Translations under genes and position numbers: made by a program | Part shown: piece after piece, positions 17,673 to 27,542 of the stretch | Numbering within the stretch: position 1 is the first letter of the stretch | How the letters are laid out: every line of letters starts with the position of its first letter | Source: Leptospira vanthielii serovar Holland str. Waz Holland = ATCC 700522 | GTDB taxonomy: Bacteria; Spirochaetota; Leptospiria; Leptospirales; Leptospiraceae | Assembly (NCBI RefSeq): GCF_000332455.1 | Contig: NZ_AOGY02000065.1 | Coordinates: 218,589-282,588, forward strand | Direction of reading: 5' to 3' | DNA length: 64,000 nucleotides | The notes under the pieces: generated by a model | The model's database searches: none | The model's input: the letters and a program-made list of their open reading frames with translations, nothing else | Told to the model about the DNA's origin: nothing

Positions 17673-19139
17673 TTAGGTGATCTCGGAAGGAAGTACCAAT
17701 TTACAAATTTCTAATTCAGAAGTAGATTTGGCATAACTTAGGAGTTTTGTTTCATCAAAATGGGAGGAAGTAATTTGTAATCCGATCGGAAGCCCATTTG
17801 AATCCAGTCCTGCAGGGCAACTGATGGCAGGAACACCCGCTAAGTTGACGGAGGTAGTCAGAATATCTGCTTGATACATTTGAATCGGGTCTTTTGTTTT
17901 TTCTCCGACTTTGAATGCCGTTGTGGGTGACGTGGGTTGGAATATGATATCCACTGTTTTAAAGAATTCTGCATACTGTTTGCGAATGAGAACTCTTGCT
18001 TTCTGTGCTTTTCCGTAATAAGCATCGTAATAACCTGAACTGAGTGAAAAAGTTCCAAGTAAAATTCGACGTTTGACTTCGGGCCCAAAACCAGCGGTTC
18101 TAGATTCAGAATATAAATCTTCTAATTTTCCAGCCCCTTCTTTACGTAATCCGTATCGGATTCCATCAAAGCGGCTTAAGTTGGAAGAACATTCAGCAGT
18201 GGCAATCAAATAGTAAACAGGGATTGCATACTTTAACAAAGAAAAGTCGAGTGGAACAAGAGTGGCTCCTTTGGATTCCAATTCTTTTAAAATTTCCGTG
18301 TAACGTTTGTTTACGTCAGGTGAAAAGTTAAATTCTTCTGACTTCATCACCCCAATGCGTTTGCCTTTCCAATTCACAGAAGAAACGGAACTTGCTTCGA
18401 ATGGATTTACTTTTGCTGTCGTTTGGTCTTTATGATCGAGGCCTGAGATAATTTCCATTAGGTCTGAGATCCCTTGTAAGTCATTGGAAAAGGGACCAAT
18501 TTGGTCAAGGCTGGAAGCATAAGCAATAAGTCCATACCTGGACACACGACCGTAAGTAGGTTTTAGACCCCAGATTCCACAAAGTGCTGCAGGTTGTCGA
18601 ATGGAACCACCTGTATCGGATCCAAGTGATACAGGTAACATAGAGGCTGCGACTGCCGCCGCCGAACCACCGCTAGATCCTCCGGGAATACGACTTGTAT
18701 CAAAGGGATTTCTTGTAGTGTGGTAGGCACTATTTTCGGTAGAGGATCCCATTGCAAACTCATCCATATTGAGCCTTGGGAAAAAAACAAATCCTTTTTC
18801 TTTTAGTCTTTGAATGACGGATGCATCGTACGGGGATCTAAAGTTTTCGAGAATCTTAGAAGAACAAGAAGTGATCTCACCAGTAATACAGATATTATCT
18901 TTGATTCCAATGGGAATTCCATCAAATTCAGAAAGTAATTTCCCGGATTTTCTTCTATTGTCACTTTCTTCGGCTTGTTTTAAAATTCGCTCTTTGTTGA
19001 ATTCGAGAAAAGCTTTTACCTTCGAATCAGTTCCTTCAATTCTTTTTATATAAGCAGAAACTAAGTCTACCGATTTTAATGAACCATCATTTAGCTTTGT
19101 TTTGATTTCGGAATATGTAAGAAAAATTAAGTCTTTCAT
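17673..19139 (-). CDS. gatA: Glutamyl/aspartyl-tRNA amidotransferase subunit A
   Basis: A 488-residue amidase-signature protein, the glutaminase subunit of GatCAB, which converts Glu-tRNA-Gln (or Asp-tRNA-Asn) to the amide. The Ser-cisSer-Lys triad is visible: Lys in [10 protein letters not shown] and the serine-rich loop [13 protein letters not shown] with [11 protein letters not shown]. The length is normal. It overlaps gatC by 4 bases, so the two are translationally coupled. gatB is not in the window and must be elsewhere. Confidence 0.97.
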   Translation of the reverse strand: MKDLIFLTYSEIKTKLNDGSLKSVDLVSAYIKRIEGTDSKVKAFLEFNKERILKQAEESDNRRKSGKLLSEFDGIPIGIKDNICITGEITSCSSKILENFRSPYDASVIQRLKEKGFVFFPRLNMDEFAMGSSTENSAYHTTRNPFDTSRIPGGSSGGSAAAVAASMLPVSLGSDTGGSIRQPAALCGIWGLKPTYGRVSRYGLIAYASSLDQIGPFSNDLQGISDLMEIISGLDHKDQTTAKVNPFEASSVSSVNWKGKRIGVMKSEEFNFSPDVNKRYTEILKELESKGATLVPLDFSLLKYAIPVYYLIATAECSSNLSRFDGIRYGLRKEGAGKLEDLYSESRTAGFGPEVKRRILLGTFSLSSGYYDAYYGKAQKARVLIRKQYAEFFKTVDIIFQPTSPTTAFKVGEKTKDPIQMYQADILTTSVNLAGVPAISCPAGLDSNGLPIGLQITSSHFDETKLLSYAKSTSELEICKLVLPSEIT

Positions 19140-19420
19140 GTTTCAATTACCTTGGGAACCACAATGTATCCATTTTCATAGGAAGGTGCAATTTTTGCGA
19201 GATCGTCTCTTTTTAAACCGTTCTCGGCAAAGTCCTTTCTCAATTCGTAAAAGATTTGTTCATAAATTTCATCATCACCTACACTCGTTGTGTCTAGGTT
19301 TTTGATTTCATCTACGTATTGTACAATCCGAGAAAAGTCATTTAACATAGAAGAAACTTCCGTATCCTCTATGTTAAGTTTTGCCAAGTGGGCAATGTTT
19401 TTTAATTCTTTTTCATCCAT
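19136..19420 (-). CDS. gatC: Glutamyl/aspartyl-tRNA amidotransferase subunit C
   Basis: A 94-residue protein with the GatC pattern: [14 protein letters not shown] at the N-terminus and the middle helix [16 protein letters not shown]. GatC wraps around GatA and GatB and stabilises the complex. It starts 9 bases after the sugar-phosphate transferase gene and its stop overlaps gatA. Synteny with gatA makes the call secure. Confidence 0.94.
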   Translation of the reverse strand: MDEKELKNIAHLAKLNIEDTEVSSMLNDFSRIVQYVDEIKNLDTTSVGDDEIYEQIFYELRKDFAENGLKRDDLAKIAPSYENGYIVVPKVIET

Positions 19421-19429
19421 AATGTTTCC

Positions 19430-20830
19430 TCAGTATGCATTCCTATCTATAATTGTCTTAAGGGGGGTGAGTAAAATGATTTTGATATCGAGAAGTAGAG
19501 ACCAGTTTTCAATATAAAAAATATCTGCTTCGATTCGTTTTTCGATCGAAGTATCGCCACGGAATCCTTGGACTTGTGCCCAACCCGTTATGCCTGCTTT
19601 TGCTGCGTGACGTCTCATATATTGTTGGTGTTCGTTTCTAAACTTTTCTACATAAAAGGGGCGTTCTGGTCTTGGTCCGACAACAGACATATCACCCAGT
19701 AATACATTAAAAAATTGCGGAGTTTCATCTAAGGATAATTTTCTTAAAACAGCACCCACTACTGTGACACGAGGGTCATCTTTTACTGTCCAGAGTGTAT
19801 CAGATTTTTCTTTTGCTTGTACTACCATGGACCGAAATTTGAGCATTCCAAAAACCTTATTGTCGAGGCCTACTCTTTCTTGTTTGTAAAAAATGGGCCC
19901 CTTACTAGTTAATTTCACAAGTAAGGCAATGATCAGATAGAATGGGCTAAATAATAAGATAAAAAATAGGGAAAAGAAAATATCAAAAGTTCTTTTTAAT
20001 ACTAAGTTGTATCCCAATCTCAACGGGATGTTACGAATCGAGATAATAGGAATCCCGTCCAAAACTTCCACCCTTCCTTTTGCGGTGACAATTTCTTCGT
20101 AACTGGGAATAACTTTTAAATCAATACCATGAAAGTCTGCGATATCAATGATCTCTTTTAAAGAATCACCTTCATCATGCGATAGGGCATAGACGATTAA
20201 ATCGATATTATTTTCTTCAACATAAGGCTCCAATTTTCCAGTTGTTGTAACGGTTTGTATTTTTTTGGGAGAAAGATTTTTTTTCCCAGCTACAAAACCC
20301 TTTACTGTATAACCATAGATTGAATGTTTTTTGATTGTTTCAGAAAAATTAATCGCAGATTTCCCTGTTCCAATGATAAGAACAGACTTTAGATTGAATC
20401 CTCGACTGCGTAAATATTGCATAAAGGATCGTAATATATAATGGGAAAATGAGGTAAGGATGACTGTGCAAATAGCAAAGTAACCGATGACTAGTCTTGA
20501 AAAACTTTCCCCTCGGAAAAAAAACAAAAGAGAAAGTACAACGAGTAAGTTTAAAACCACTCCCGTAACGATTGCAAATAGTTCATCAGAAAAAGACAAT
20601 CCTCTGCGTGGATGGTATAAATCGATAGAGAGAAATGATAAAACCTGAGAAAAACCAAGTACAACACCCAAAATCAAATAATTTACAGGATCAATTATTT
20701 GGATTTGAAAAGCTGAATCAGGAGAAAGATAATAACGAATGATATAAGCGCATACGAAACTTGTCAGCGCTATGAAGAAGTCTGTTACAAGGAATAGGAG
20801 TTTGAAGGATTGGCTTCTTTCTTTTAACAT
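19430..20830 (-). CDS. Polyprenyl-phosphate sugar-1-phosphate transferase (WcaJ/WbaP-like)
   Basis: A 466-residue membrane enzyme. Four to five N-terminal TM helices (to about 125) precede a CoA-binding-like domain (VLIIGTGKSAINFSETIK). A fifth hydrophobic segment then leads to the bacterial sugar transferase domain with KRTFDIFFSLFF, KFRSM, LDETPQFFNVLLGDMSVVGP, RPERP and AGITGWAQVQG. Such enzymes load a hexose-1-phosphate onto undecaprenyl phosphate to start O-antigen or exopolysaccharide repeat synthesis. It lies 11 bases downstream of lptD, linking glycan initiation to LPS export in one operon. The exact sugar is not predictable. Confidence 0.93.
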   Translation of the reverse strand: MLKERSQSFKLLFLVTDFFIALTSFVCAYIIRYYLSPDSAFQIQIIDPVNYLILGVVLGFSQVLSFLSIDLYHPRRGLSFSDELFAIVTGVVLNLLVVLSLLFFFRGESFSRLVIGYFAICTVILTSFSHYILRSFMQYLRSRGFNLKSVLIIGTGKSAINFSETIKKHSIYGYTVKGFVAGKKNLSPKKIQTVTTTGKLEPYVEENNIDLIVYALSHDEGDSLKEIIDIADFHGIDLKVIPSYEEIVTAKGRVEVLDGIPIISIRNIPLRLGYNLVLKRTFDIFFSLFFILLFSPFYLIIALLVKLTSKGPIFYKQERVGLDNKVFGMLKFRSMVVQAKEKSDTLWTVKDDPRVTVVGAVLRKLSLDETPQFFNVLLGDMSVVGPRPERPFYVEKFRNEHQQYMRRHAAKAGITGWAQVQGFRGDTSIEKRIEADIFYIENWSLLLDIKIILLTPLKTIIDRNAY

Positions 20831-20841
20831 TTGTAACTCTA

Positions 20842-23799
20842 TTAATCGGTTAAGTCAGTGGATGTTCCATCAAGTGGACGTTTGCGGAATCTGTACAATC
20901 TAACTCTAGTGGCCTGAGCAGACGCAGAATCGCCAAAACTGAAATTGGTTAAGTTAACAGAAAAGTATACAGATTGATCATAAAAAGTCAATTGGTTGTT
21001 CATTGTGAGGCCTCCTGGCAGTGCCCGTAAATTCATACTATAACCCAAACGATATTCCCAGTTGTGTAGGTCGAGTTTCAAGGTCATCATAAACCTGTTG
21101 ATATTAAAGACAGTTTTTTGCCTTTCTGTTTGGCCTTGGGCGCCGGTTCCCGCAGCTAAATCTTCCCAAATTGTAGTTTGGTCATAATTAGTTCCTGTTT
21201 GAGATGTATACATTTCCGGACTAGTATTCATTGCATAAAACTGACCTTGCGCTAGAGCTGTAAGTCGCCAAGGTTCTGTGACTCGGGAGTCAAGTTCTAA
21301 TTCAACACCGGAATATCTTGTTACTTTGACATCAGTTCTAAAGAAAAATCTGTAACTATCCAAATAACTATCTTTATACACATGATACCATGTAGATCCT
21401 ACTTCTAAGCTTCGAAAAGCACGAATGATTGGCCATGAAAAACCTCCCATTTTATAGGAAAGGGTAAGGTTATTTGATAGAGATCTATTTTGAGGAGTAT
21501 GATGCACATAATCATTGTTAATGAATACACCGGAATAGAAGTTACGTTTTCTTTCCAAAAGACTCGGTCTACGTGTTGTAAATCCGTCCACAAAGTCAAA
21601 AAAACCACCGACTCTCACAACAGTATAATACCATCGTTGCATATTGGTAAGTCCTGGATTGTAAGAGGATGAAAATTGGCGTAAATCTCTTATCGTTCTT
21701 ACAGAGATGTCCCAATCATTGAGCGCATAACTTTCTAATGCAAATTCCGCCTCGTTCTGGCGTAAATTTCCAAGGATAGGATCTTTTGCTTCTGCCTTGT
21801 CTGCATCTAAACGTCGGTATGTAGTAGATAAAAAGATTTCAGGAATACCCATTCGAACTGTATGAGATTGTCTGACATACTGATAGGATTGTTGTTTTAA
21901 TAATGTGGCGTATGCTTTGTTTACGTCTCTGTCTGGACTGTTTAAATCATTTCCAGATCCGGGATACTCAACCGTTTGTTTGGTAGCACCCATATATACA
22001 GAAGGTGTAAATGACATATAAGCACCCATGGTTATTGGGGAACGAAATCCTGTTTCACCGATTACGTTGGTTTGCGATCGTAAAACAAAGTCTTGGTACT
22101 GACTTCTTGGATCCACAACCCCTGTTGTTGGATTGGTTCTTTGTTGGGGAGCACCGTAGATTCGATTGATATTGGTTTGAAAAAATAAATCCCAATAAAT
22201 AGGACTGTTAGTTCCAGGAACCAAACCAATGTTACTGGAATTTCTGATTGTTACTGCTGGTAACGTATCTTGTGCTGCAAAGTATTGGTTTGCTTGGATT
22301 TGGTAAACAAGAGTTCGGCTCATCGCAATTCCGACACCCAAGTCTCCTCTGTTTTCAGTATAGTTTAAGTTCCAATTTAATAAGTTTCGGATGAGACCAA
22401 AACGAACATCTCTATAAGAGTATAATGATTGGAGTGAATTTGATGGTTGGTATCTGTTCCCAAATTCGTAGTCAAATTGGCGATTGCTATAATTTTCGTA
22501 TTGGATTTGAACGTTTCTTGTGTAGTCACGCGAGAAATCATTGAATTTTGCATTCAATCGAAGGTCTGTTTTCCACCATGGATCATAGTTAACACCTGTA
22601 TTGCGGTATGGCAACCCTGTATTCGGAAACATTTCGCCGCGATCTACGTTATTCGTGACTGCTACGTTTCCAATGCCACCATTACGGAACCGGTCTTCAT
22701 ATACAGGTGTGATTGTGTTATTTTTATAATTAGCGTAACCAAGATTGATATTGTAATTTAAAATTGGTGATACTTTCCACATCTCTAGCTGTGCGGCTTG
22801 TCCCGTTTTTTCATACATATCAAAGCGAAATTTATAACCATTGGCAAGTAGAAGACTATTCGGATAGGAATCAGACCATTGATAAGAGTTTTGCCAAAAC
22901 CAACCTTGAGTATTGTTTTTACCAACTTGTGTTGTGACTCCGTTCCCTGACTCAGAATTGTATAAAACAGGAAGCCAAAACAATGGAGTTCCCCCTACCT
23001 TGTAGGAAACTCGGTATGCTACAACAGACTTGTCATCATGGATAATGATTTTTCTAGCTTGAAAGGATTCGTGAGGAAGTTCCGCATTACAGGCAGTAAA
23101 GTATCCCATCTCCAAAAGATATCTTTTTTCATCCAAACGTTTTATCTTTTGCCCAATGAAGTATGATGGGAACATACTTAGTTTGGAATTATACACAACA
23201 CCTTGGTTGATTTTTAAATCGTAGATCATCCGGTCGCCATTAACTTTGGCAGTGCCGTCTTTGTATTCCACACCACCTTCAGCATAGACCTCTTGACGAT
23301 TCGCATCGATGGATACCGAGTCAGCAACAAGTTCACCGGAGCGAATTTTAAGTCGCACTTTCCCACGAAGGACAAGAACCCCACCCTTCGTTTTGTCAAT
23401 ATTCAAAAGTTGACCTTCTGCGGCATTTTGGATTTGAATTGGTGGGCCTTTTTTTGTTTGTGAACTGAGTAATGCTTCAGGAGTTAACGCCTGTTCCTCT
23501 TCGGGAACAAGTGCCTCCCGTAGTCTTTCTCTTTTTGTATAAATGGTTCCCGATGGATTGAGTCCTAAATTTCGAAGATTGTCTTCTACTTCTCTATCAG
23601 ACATGGAATCCACAGATTTTCTAACGAGTCCGCGTTGTACTTGGGCAGTAGTTTGTTTTCTTTCTTCTTCTTGAGCGTTTTTTGTAGGGCTGGATTGGTC
23701 AGGAAAAGTGAGTTTTAGCCCATTGATATCCTGCGCCAGAATTTCCATTCCGAAGAGAAAACCATAAAATAATATGAGAAAACGAATGGATTTTTGCAC
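20842..23799 (-). CDS. lptD: LptD (OstA/Imp) LPS-assembly outer-membrane protein
   Basis: A 985-residue outer-membrane protein with a signal peptide ending near LAQ (residues 21-23). Residues about 124-200 form the OstA/LptA-like jelly roll (GGVLVLRGKVRLKIRSGELV, QEVYAEGGVEYKDGTA), and the rest is rich in beta-strand repeats typical of the LptD barrel. It inserts LPS into the outer leaflet, normally with lipoprotein LptE (not seen here). Between signal and jelly roll, residues 65-97 (SDREVEDNLRNLGL, then GTIYTKRERLREAL) resemble a SAP-like helix-turn-helix, an unusual addition. It is the first gene of the leftward operon reaching 15170. Confidence 0.88.
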   Translation of the reverse strand: MQKSIRFLILFYGFLFGMEILAQDINGLKLTFPDQSSPTKNAQEEERKQTTAQVQRGLVRKSVDSMSDREVEDNLRNLGLNPSGTIYTKRERLREALVPEEEQALTPEALLSSQTKKGPPIQIQNAAEGQLLNIDKTKGGVLVLRGKVRLKIRSGELVADSVSIDANRQEVYAEGGVEYKDGTAKVNGDRMIYDLKINQGVVYNSKLSMFPSYFIGQKIKRLDEKRYLLEMGYFTACNAELPHESFQARKIIIHDDKSVVAYRVSYKVGGTPLFWLPVLYNSESGNGVTTQVGKNNTQGWFWQNSYQWSDSYPNSLLLANGYKFRFDMYEKTGQAAQLEMWKVSPILNYNINLGYANYKNNTITPVYEDRFRNGGIGNVAVTNNVDRGEMFPNTGLPYRNTGVNYDPWWKTDLRLNAKFNDFSRDYTRNVQIQYENYSNRQFDYEFGNRYQPSNSLQSLYSYRDVRFGLIRNLLNWNLNYTENRGDLGVGIAMSRTLVYQIQANQYFAAQDTLPAVTIRNSSNIGLVPGTNSPIYWDLFFQTNINRIYGAPQQRTNPTTGVVDPRSQYQDFVLRSQTNVIGETGFRSPITMGAYMSFTPSVYMGATKQTVEYPGSGNDLNSPDRDVNKAYATLLKQQSYQYVRQSHTVRMGIPEIFLSTTYRRLDADKAEAKDPILGNLRQNEAEFALESYALNDWDISVRTIRDLRQFSSSYNPGLTNMQRWYYTVVRVGGFFDFVDGFTTRRPSLLERKRNFYSGVFINNDYVHHTPQNRSLSNNLTLSYKMGGFSWPIIRAFRSLEVGSTWYHVYKDSYLDSYRFFFRTDVKVTRYSGVELELDSRVTEPWRLTALAQGQFYAMNTSPEMYTSQTGTNYDQTTIWEDLAAGTGAQGQTERQKTVFNINRFMMTLKLDLHNWEYRLGYSMNLRALPGGLTMNNQLTFYDQSVYFSVNLTNFSFGDSASAQATRVRLYRFRKRPLDGTSTDLTD

Positions 23800-23972
23800 A
23801 GCGGGCTTTGAAAGTATAGAACGACAGTTTTACACCGGTCGAAAAAATCAATGGAAAACCAGGCAGAATTTCGAACAGGAATCTCGTATTTTATCGGAAA
23901 AAGAGGTTGCGAAACTATTCGTGTAATGGACATAATCAAATGGCTCATTCCTTGGGCATCCGGGAGTTTTGA

Positions 23973-24323
23973 ATGGCAAAAACCTACTCTGGAGAACGTA
24001 TTCCTGGTACTTTGCGGTACAATCTCAAAGTAAGAGAGGGAAGTACGGAACATTGTTTTACGGTTCCGGAACCATCGATCCAAATTCCCATGGAAGGTTT
24101 TGGACCGGATGAAAGTGCCAATCGGTTAGCCTTAGCCATCCTTCTAGATTTCACCAAAAACCCACAAACTTCGTTTTTATATTATAAGGACTTTAATTTT
24201 TTCTTAAGTGGACTTTTTTTGGAAGATAATTGGATGTTACATTCCAACCGCATTGATTTATTTTTTAAATTGTTAGAAGAAACTCCCCCGTTATCTAAAT
24301 CTTTGGTGTTGGGGAAGCGCTAA
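23973..24323 (+). CDS. Conserved hypothetical protein (DUF6166-like)
   Basis: A 116-residue soluble protein with GGGAG six bases before its ATG. The order YSGERIPGTLRYNLKV, GFGPDESANRLALAILLDF and FNFFLSGLF resembles the small DUF6166 type, in which a GxGP motif precedes a helix; this match is from memory and weak. There is no signal, membrane segment or known catalytic motif. It is a single gene, divergent from lptD (173 bases of intergenic DNA) and convergent with the receiver-kinase gene. Confidence 0.65.
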   Translation: MAKTYSGERIPGTLRYNLKVREGSTEHCFTVPEPSIQIPMEGFGPDESANRLALAILLDFTKNPQTSFLYYKDFNFFLSGLFLEDNWMLHSNRIDLFFKLLEETPPLSKSLVLGKR

Positions 24324-24329
24324 CGATTG

Positions 24330-25422
24330 TTATAGTGGCTTTATGATCGGTAAAGTAAAAAACCAAGATGAGGATTCTTCATCCCTGTACATTTTTCCCT
24401 TATGTTCGGTAACGATACTTTTTGAAACCTCTAAGGAATTCATTTGGGAAATTCCCTTCATTAGATCCTCTGCTCCATTGTCCTTGATTTGAATGAGAAT
24501 ATGGCTTGATCCGTCATCTTCCGCTTGTTTTAAGATGATTGTAATTTTTCTTCCAGTGGTATCTTCTCTCGTATTGACTCGAACCCTTGCATCTTGGATG
24601 AGATTGAGGAGGACTTGTTTTATTTTTTGAGGTTGGCAATAAGCAAGTGGTACATCGCCTATTTCAATTTCGCATTGGATTCCTTCTTTTAAAAAGTATT
24701 GGTGTAGGAAGGAACGAGTGTCGTTTAAAATACTTCCCAAGTTTGAATAGTTCCATTGAGAAGAAGTGGATTGTGAATAAGAAACTAAGTTTTTGATAAT
24801 TTTTGCAATTCGTTCCGATTCTTCTGCAATTTTGGATGCTTTTTCACCCAATGAGGGATTAGCTAATTTTTTTGCTTCTAAAGAAATTAGATCTGCCAGA
24901 TTTAAAATAGATGTGAGTGGATTATTGATTTCATGTGAAATCCCAGAGGCGACAAGTGCTATCGTCTCCCATTTCTGATTTTCAGCAAGCCTACTTTCCA
25001 CATTGCGAATGTGTTTTTGCACTTGAGATTTGTAAATTGCCATTTCTACGGAAATATACAAATCACGGCTGTTAAATGGCTTGATTAAGTAACCGAAGGG
25101 TTCAGTGGCCTTGGCTCGGTTGATAGTGGCTTCGTCCGAATACGCAGTTAGATAAATAACAGGGATTTCTTTTGTTTTTTTTTATGATACTCGCGATTTC
25201 AATCCCATCCATCGGACCATTTAGCATAATATCCATTAACACTAAATCAAAGTGTTCGTTTTCAATATGTTCAATGGCATCGTTGGCATCGGAAACATAA
25301 GTAGCGTTATATCCATATTGTTTCAACGTAGAACATATATTGATCGCAATAATTCTTTCGTCCTCAACGACTAGGATCCTCTTAACGTCTGTTTCTTTGT
25401 CTGTTCCCACAACTGCTGTCAT
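24330..25422 (-). pseudogene. Receiver-histidine kinase hybrid, split by a frameshift at a nine-base A run
   Basis: The first frame encodes a receiver domain: KRILVVEDERIIAINI with the acidic pair, and FDLVLMDIML with the phosphoacceptor Asp. It then breaks at nine A (coding strand; T run at 25175-25183); with eight A it continues as KKTKEIPVIYLTAYSD and joins the second frame, which has an H-box (SGISHEINNPLTSI) and ATPase domain. The ATPase domain is itself degenerate: N-box NLIQDA instead of NLxxNA, and DNGAED in place of the DxGxG box. Start ATG 25422 is chosen because a predicted promoter overlaps the earlier ATG at 25443. It is either a decaying gene, a slippage gene or an assembly error. 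Confidence 0.75.
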
Positions 25423-25444
25423 ATTCTTTAAAACCGGTTTCATC

Positions 25445-25473
25445 TATCAAATACAATAATTAGAGTTTGTCAA
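25445..25473 (-). promoter_or_regulatory. Predicted sigma-70 promoter of the receiver-kinase gene
   Basis: On the minus strand TTGACA (25473-25468) is followed after exactly 17 bases by TTGATA (25450-25445). The -35 is consensus and the -10 matches at four of six positions. Transcription would begin near 25440-25438, downstream of the ATG at 25443, so translation should start at ATG 25422. Confidence 0.6.
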
Positions 25474-25501
25474 CAGAATCCGTACAACAAATCTCTGTAT
25501 T

Positions 25502-27496
25502 GTGAATGAGGATTTAAACGAAGCCCAAAAATCAGTCATTTTATCACCTCCCGGCCCTGTCCTCGTCGTTGCAGGCGCAGGTACTGGGAAAACGAACACT
25601 CTTGTCAATAAATTAGCAGCTCTTGTTCAGAGTGGACTAGAGCCGAGTTCCCTACCTCTTTTAACCTTCACGAGAAGGGCAGCCAAAGAGATGTTGAACC
25701 GCGCAACGAAAAAACTAGACTCCAGGATGTTGTCCGTACAAGGCGGGACCTTTCACTCGTTTTGCCACCATTTCCTACGAAAATACTCGTTAGCTGTTTC
25801 CCTCAATTCCAATTTTACGATTTTGGATGAAGATGATGCCACAAGCCTTGTGGGTATGGCAAGAGACCAAGTGGTTTCCAAACAGTCCAAACTCCGGTTC
25901 CCAAAAAAAGAAACTCTTGCGGAGATTTTTTCCGCTTGTTTCAACCTTCAGATTTCCTTGGAAAAAGTGCTGCAAAAGGACTACCCAATGTTTCTCGGAC
26001 TCACAAAAGAAATACAAGAAATCAAATCTAAATTTGTAGAATTAAAACTAAAACACAATTCTCTGGATTTTGATGATTTGTTAGATTTCACAAGAAAGAT
26101 ATTAATGCAAGAAGAATCTATCCGTGAACGGATTGGATTACAATATAAGTATATTTTAGTCGATGAATACCAAGATACCAATCGGATCCAGGCGCATATT
26201 GCTTGTTTACTGGCAAGTAAACATCAAAATATAATCGTTGTTGGCGATGATGCCCAATGTATTTACGGTTTTCGCGGAGCCAATGTCCACAATATGTTGG
26301 ATTTTCCAAAAATTTTCCCTAACACAAAGATAATTCATCTAACAGAAAACTATCGAAGTACTCAATCCATTTTGGATTTAGCAAATGCTGTTTTGGACGA
26401 GAGTAAAGAAAACTATAAAAAAATATTAGTATCACATACGCAAGGTTCTTTAAAAAAACCAATACATACAAAGTTTGAATCCGTAGAAGAGGAAGCTACT
26501 TGGATAGCAGATAAAATTTTGGAATTGTATGAAGATAACATTCCTTTGTCGGAAATCGCTGTTCTTTTTCGAGCAGGTTATATTTCCAACCTTCTGGAAG
26601 TCAAACTAAGTGCTAAACAAATTCCGTTCCGAAAATATGGCGGAAAACGTTTTTTGGATTTAGCGCATGTGAAGGATCTTCTTGCTTACCTTCGCATCAT
26701 TGATAACCCCAAAGACATCCTTTCATGGAATCGGGTTTTACTTTTAGAAAAAAACATTGGAAAAAAATATGCGCAAGTTCTTTATAAAAATCTAGAACTG
26801 AACAATTTCCAATATGATATGTTGGAAAGTTCATCCACATTTTTTTTGGGTATTCCTGAAGCAGCAAAGTCTGCGTTTCAAAGATTAGTTCAAATTTTCC
26901 AAGTAAATACGGTTAGTTTAGGAAATAGTTTGGCCGTAGTGGAAGTCGTTCTTTCTCACTACTTACCAATTTTAGAGCAGGAATATGATGATTTTGAAAA
27001 AAGGAAACAGGATTTGGATTCCTTGAAAATCTTGACAAAATCGACTGAGAACCTTTCCGAATACCTTGCAAATTTAACTCTAGATCCCACAGAAAAAAAA
27101 GATACAAGCTCTATTGATATAGAGGAAGATGAATTTCTCACACTATCCACAATTCACTCAGCTAAGGGGTTAGAGTGGAAGTATGTATTTACCATGCATT
27201 TGGTGGAGGGATGTATACCAAGTTCTCGGATCAAAACTGTCCAAGATTTGGAAGAAGAAAGAAGATTGTTTTATGTAGCAATCACTCGGGCAAAACAAGG
27301 TTTGTTTTTAACATCTCCCGTATTCTCTGATAAAAACCGATTAACAACTATCAGTCGATTCCTGGTTGATTTACCTAATCTCAGAGATTTAGTCGACGAA
27401 GAATCGACTGAAATTGCGAAGATTCATACTGAGGTAACAAAATCTAATTCGGAAAACGATCGGTTTCAGGACATCCAAAGATACTTTTTGAATTGA
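25502..27496 (+). CDS. UvrD/PcrA/Rep-type superfamily 1 DNA helicase
   Basis: A 664-residue helicase that unwinds DNA 3'-5' in repair and replication restart. Motifs in order: VVAGAGTGKTNTLVNKL (Walker A), LTFTRRAAKEM, FDDLL, VDEYQDTN (Walker B), GDDAQCIYGFRGA, LTENYRST, TIHSAKGLEWKYVF and RRLFYVAITRAKQG. It is a little shorter than UvrD because the C-terminal tail is short. The start is GTG 25502 without an evident Shine-Dalgarno sequence. It diverges from the receiver-kinase gene with 79 bases between starts. Whether it is PcrA, Rep or another paralogue cannot be decided here. Confidence 0.93.
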   Translation: MNEDLNEAQKSVILSPPGPVLVVAGAGTGKTNTLVNKLAALVQSGLEPSSLPLLTFTRRAAKEMLNRATKKLDSRMLSVQGGTFHSFCHHFLRKYSLAVSLNSNFTILDEDDATSLVGMARDQVVSKQSKLRFPKKETLAEIFSACFNLQISLEKVLQKDYPMFLGLTKEIQEIKSKFVELKLKHNSLDFDDLLDFTRKILMQEESIRERIGLQYKYILVDEYQDTNRIQAHIACLLASKHQNIIVVGDDAQCIYGFRGANVHNMLDFPKIFPNTKIIHLTENYRSTQSILDLANAVLDESKENYKKILVSHTQGSLKKPIHTKFESVEEEATWIADKILELYEDNIPLSEIAVLFRAGYISNLLEVKLSAKQIPFRKYGGKRFLDLAHVKDLLAYLRIIDNPKDILSWNRVLLLEKNIGKKYAQVLYKNLELNNFQYDMLESSSTFFLGIPEAAKSAFQRLVQIFQVNTVSLGNSLAVVEVVLSHYLPILEQEYDDFEKRKQDLDSLKILTKSTENLSEYLANLTLDPTEKKDTSSIDIEEDEFLTLSTIHSAKGLEWKYVFTMHLVEGCIPSSRIKTVQDLEEERRLFYVAITRAKQGLFLTSPVFSDKNRLTTISRFLVDLPNLRDLVDEESTEIAKIHTEVTKSNSENDRFQDIQRYFLN

Positions 27497-27542
27497 TTTC
27501 TATCAAATCACCCTCTAGGATGGGTTCAGATTTGGGGGACGT

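Noticed and set aside
23851..24033. Short rightward frame of 60 residues upstream of the DUF6166-like gene
   Set aside because: It overlaps the real gene in another frame, and the Shine-Dalgarno sequence serves the ATG at 23973.
27485..27500. TTGAT / ATCAA hairpin after the UvrD-type helicase gene
   Set aside because: A five-base AT stem without a T-run is too weak for a terminator.
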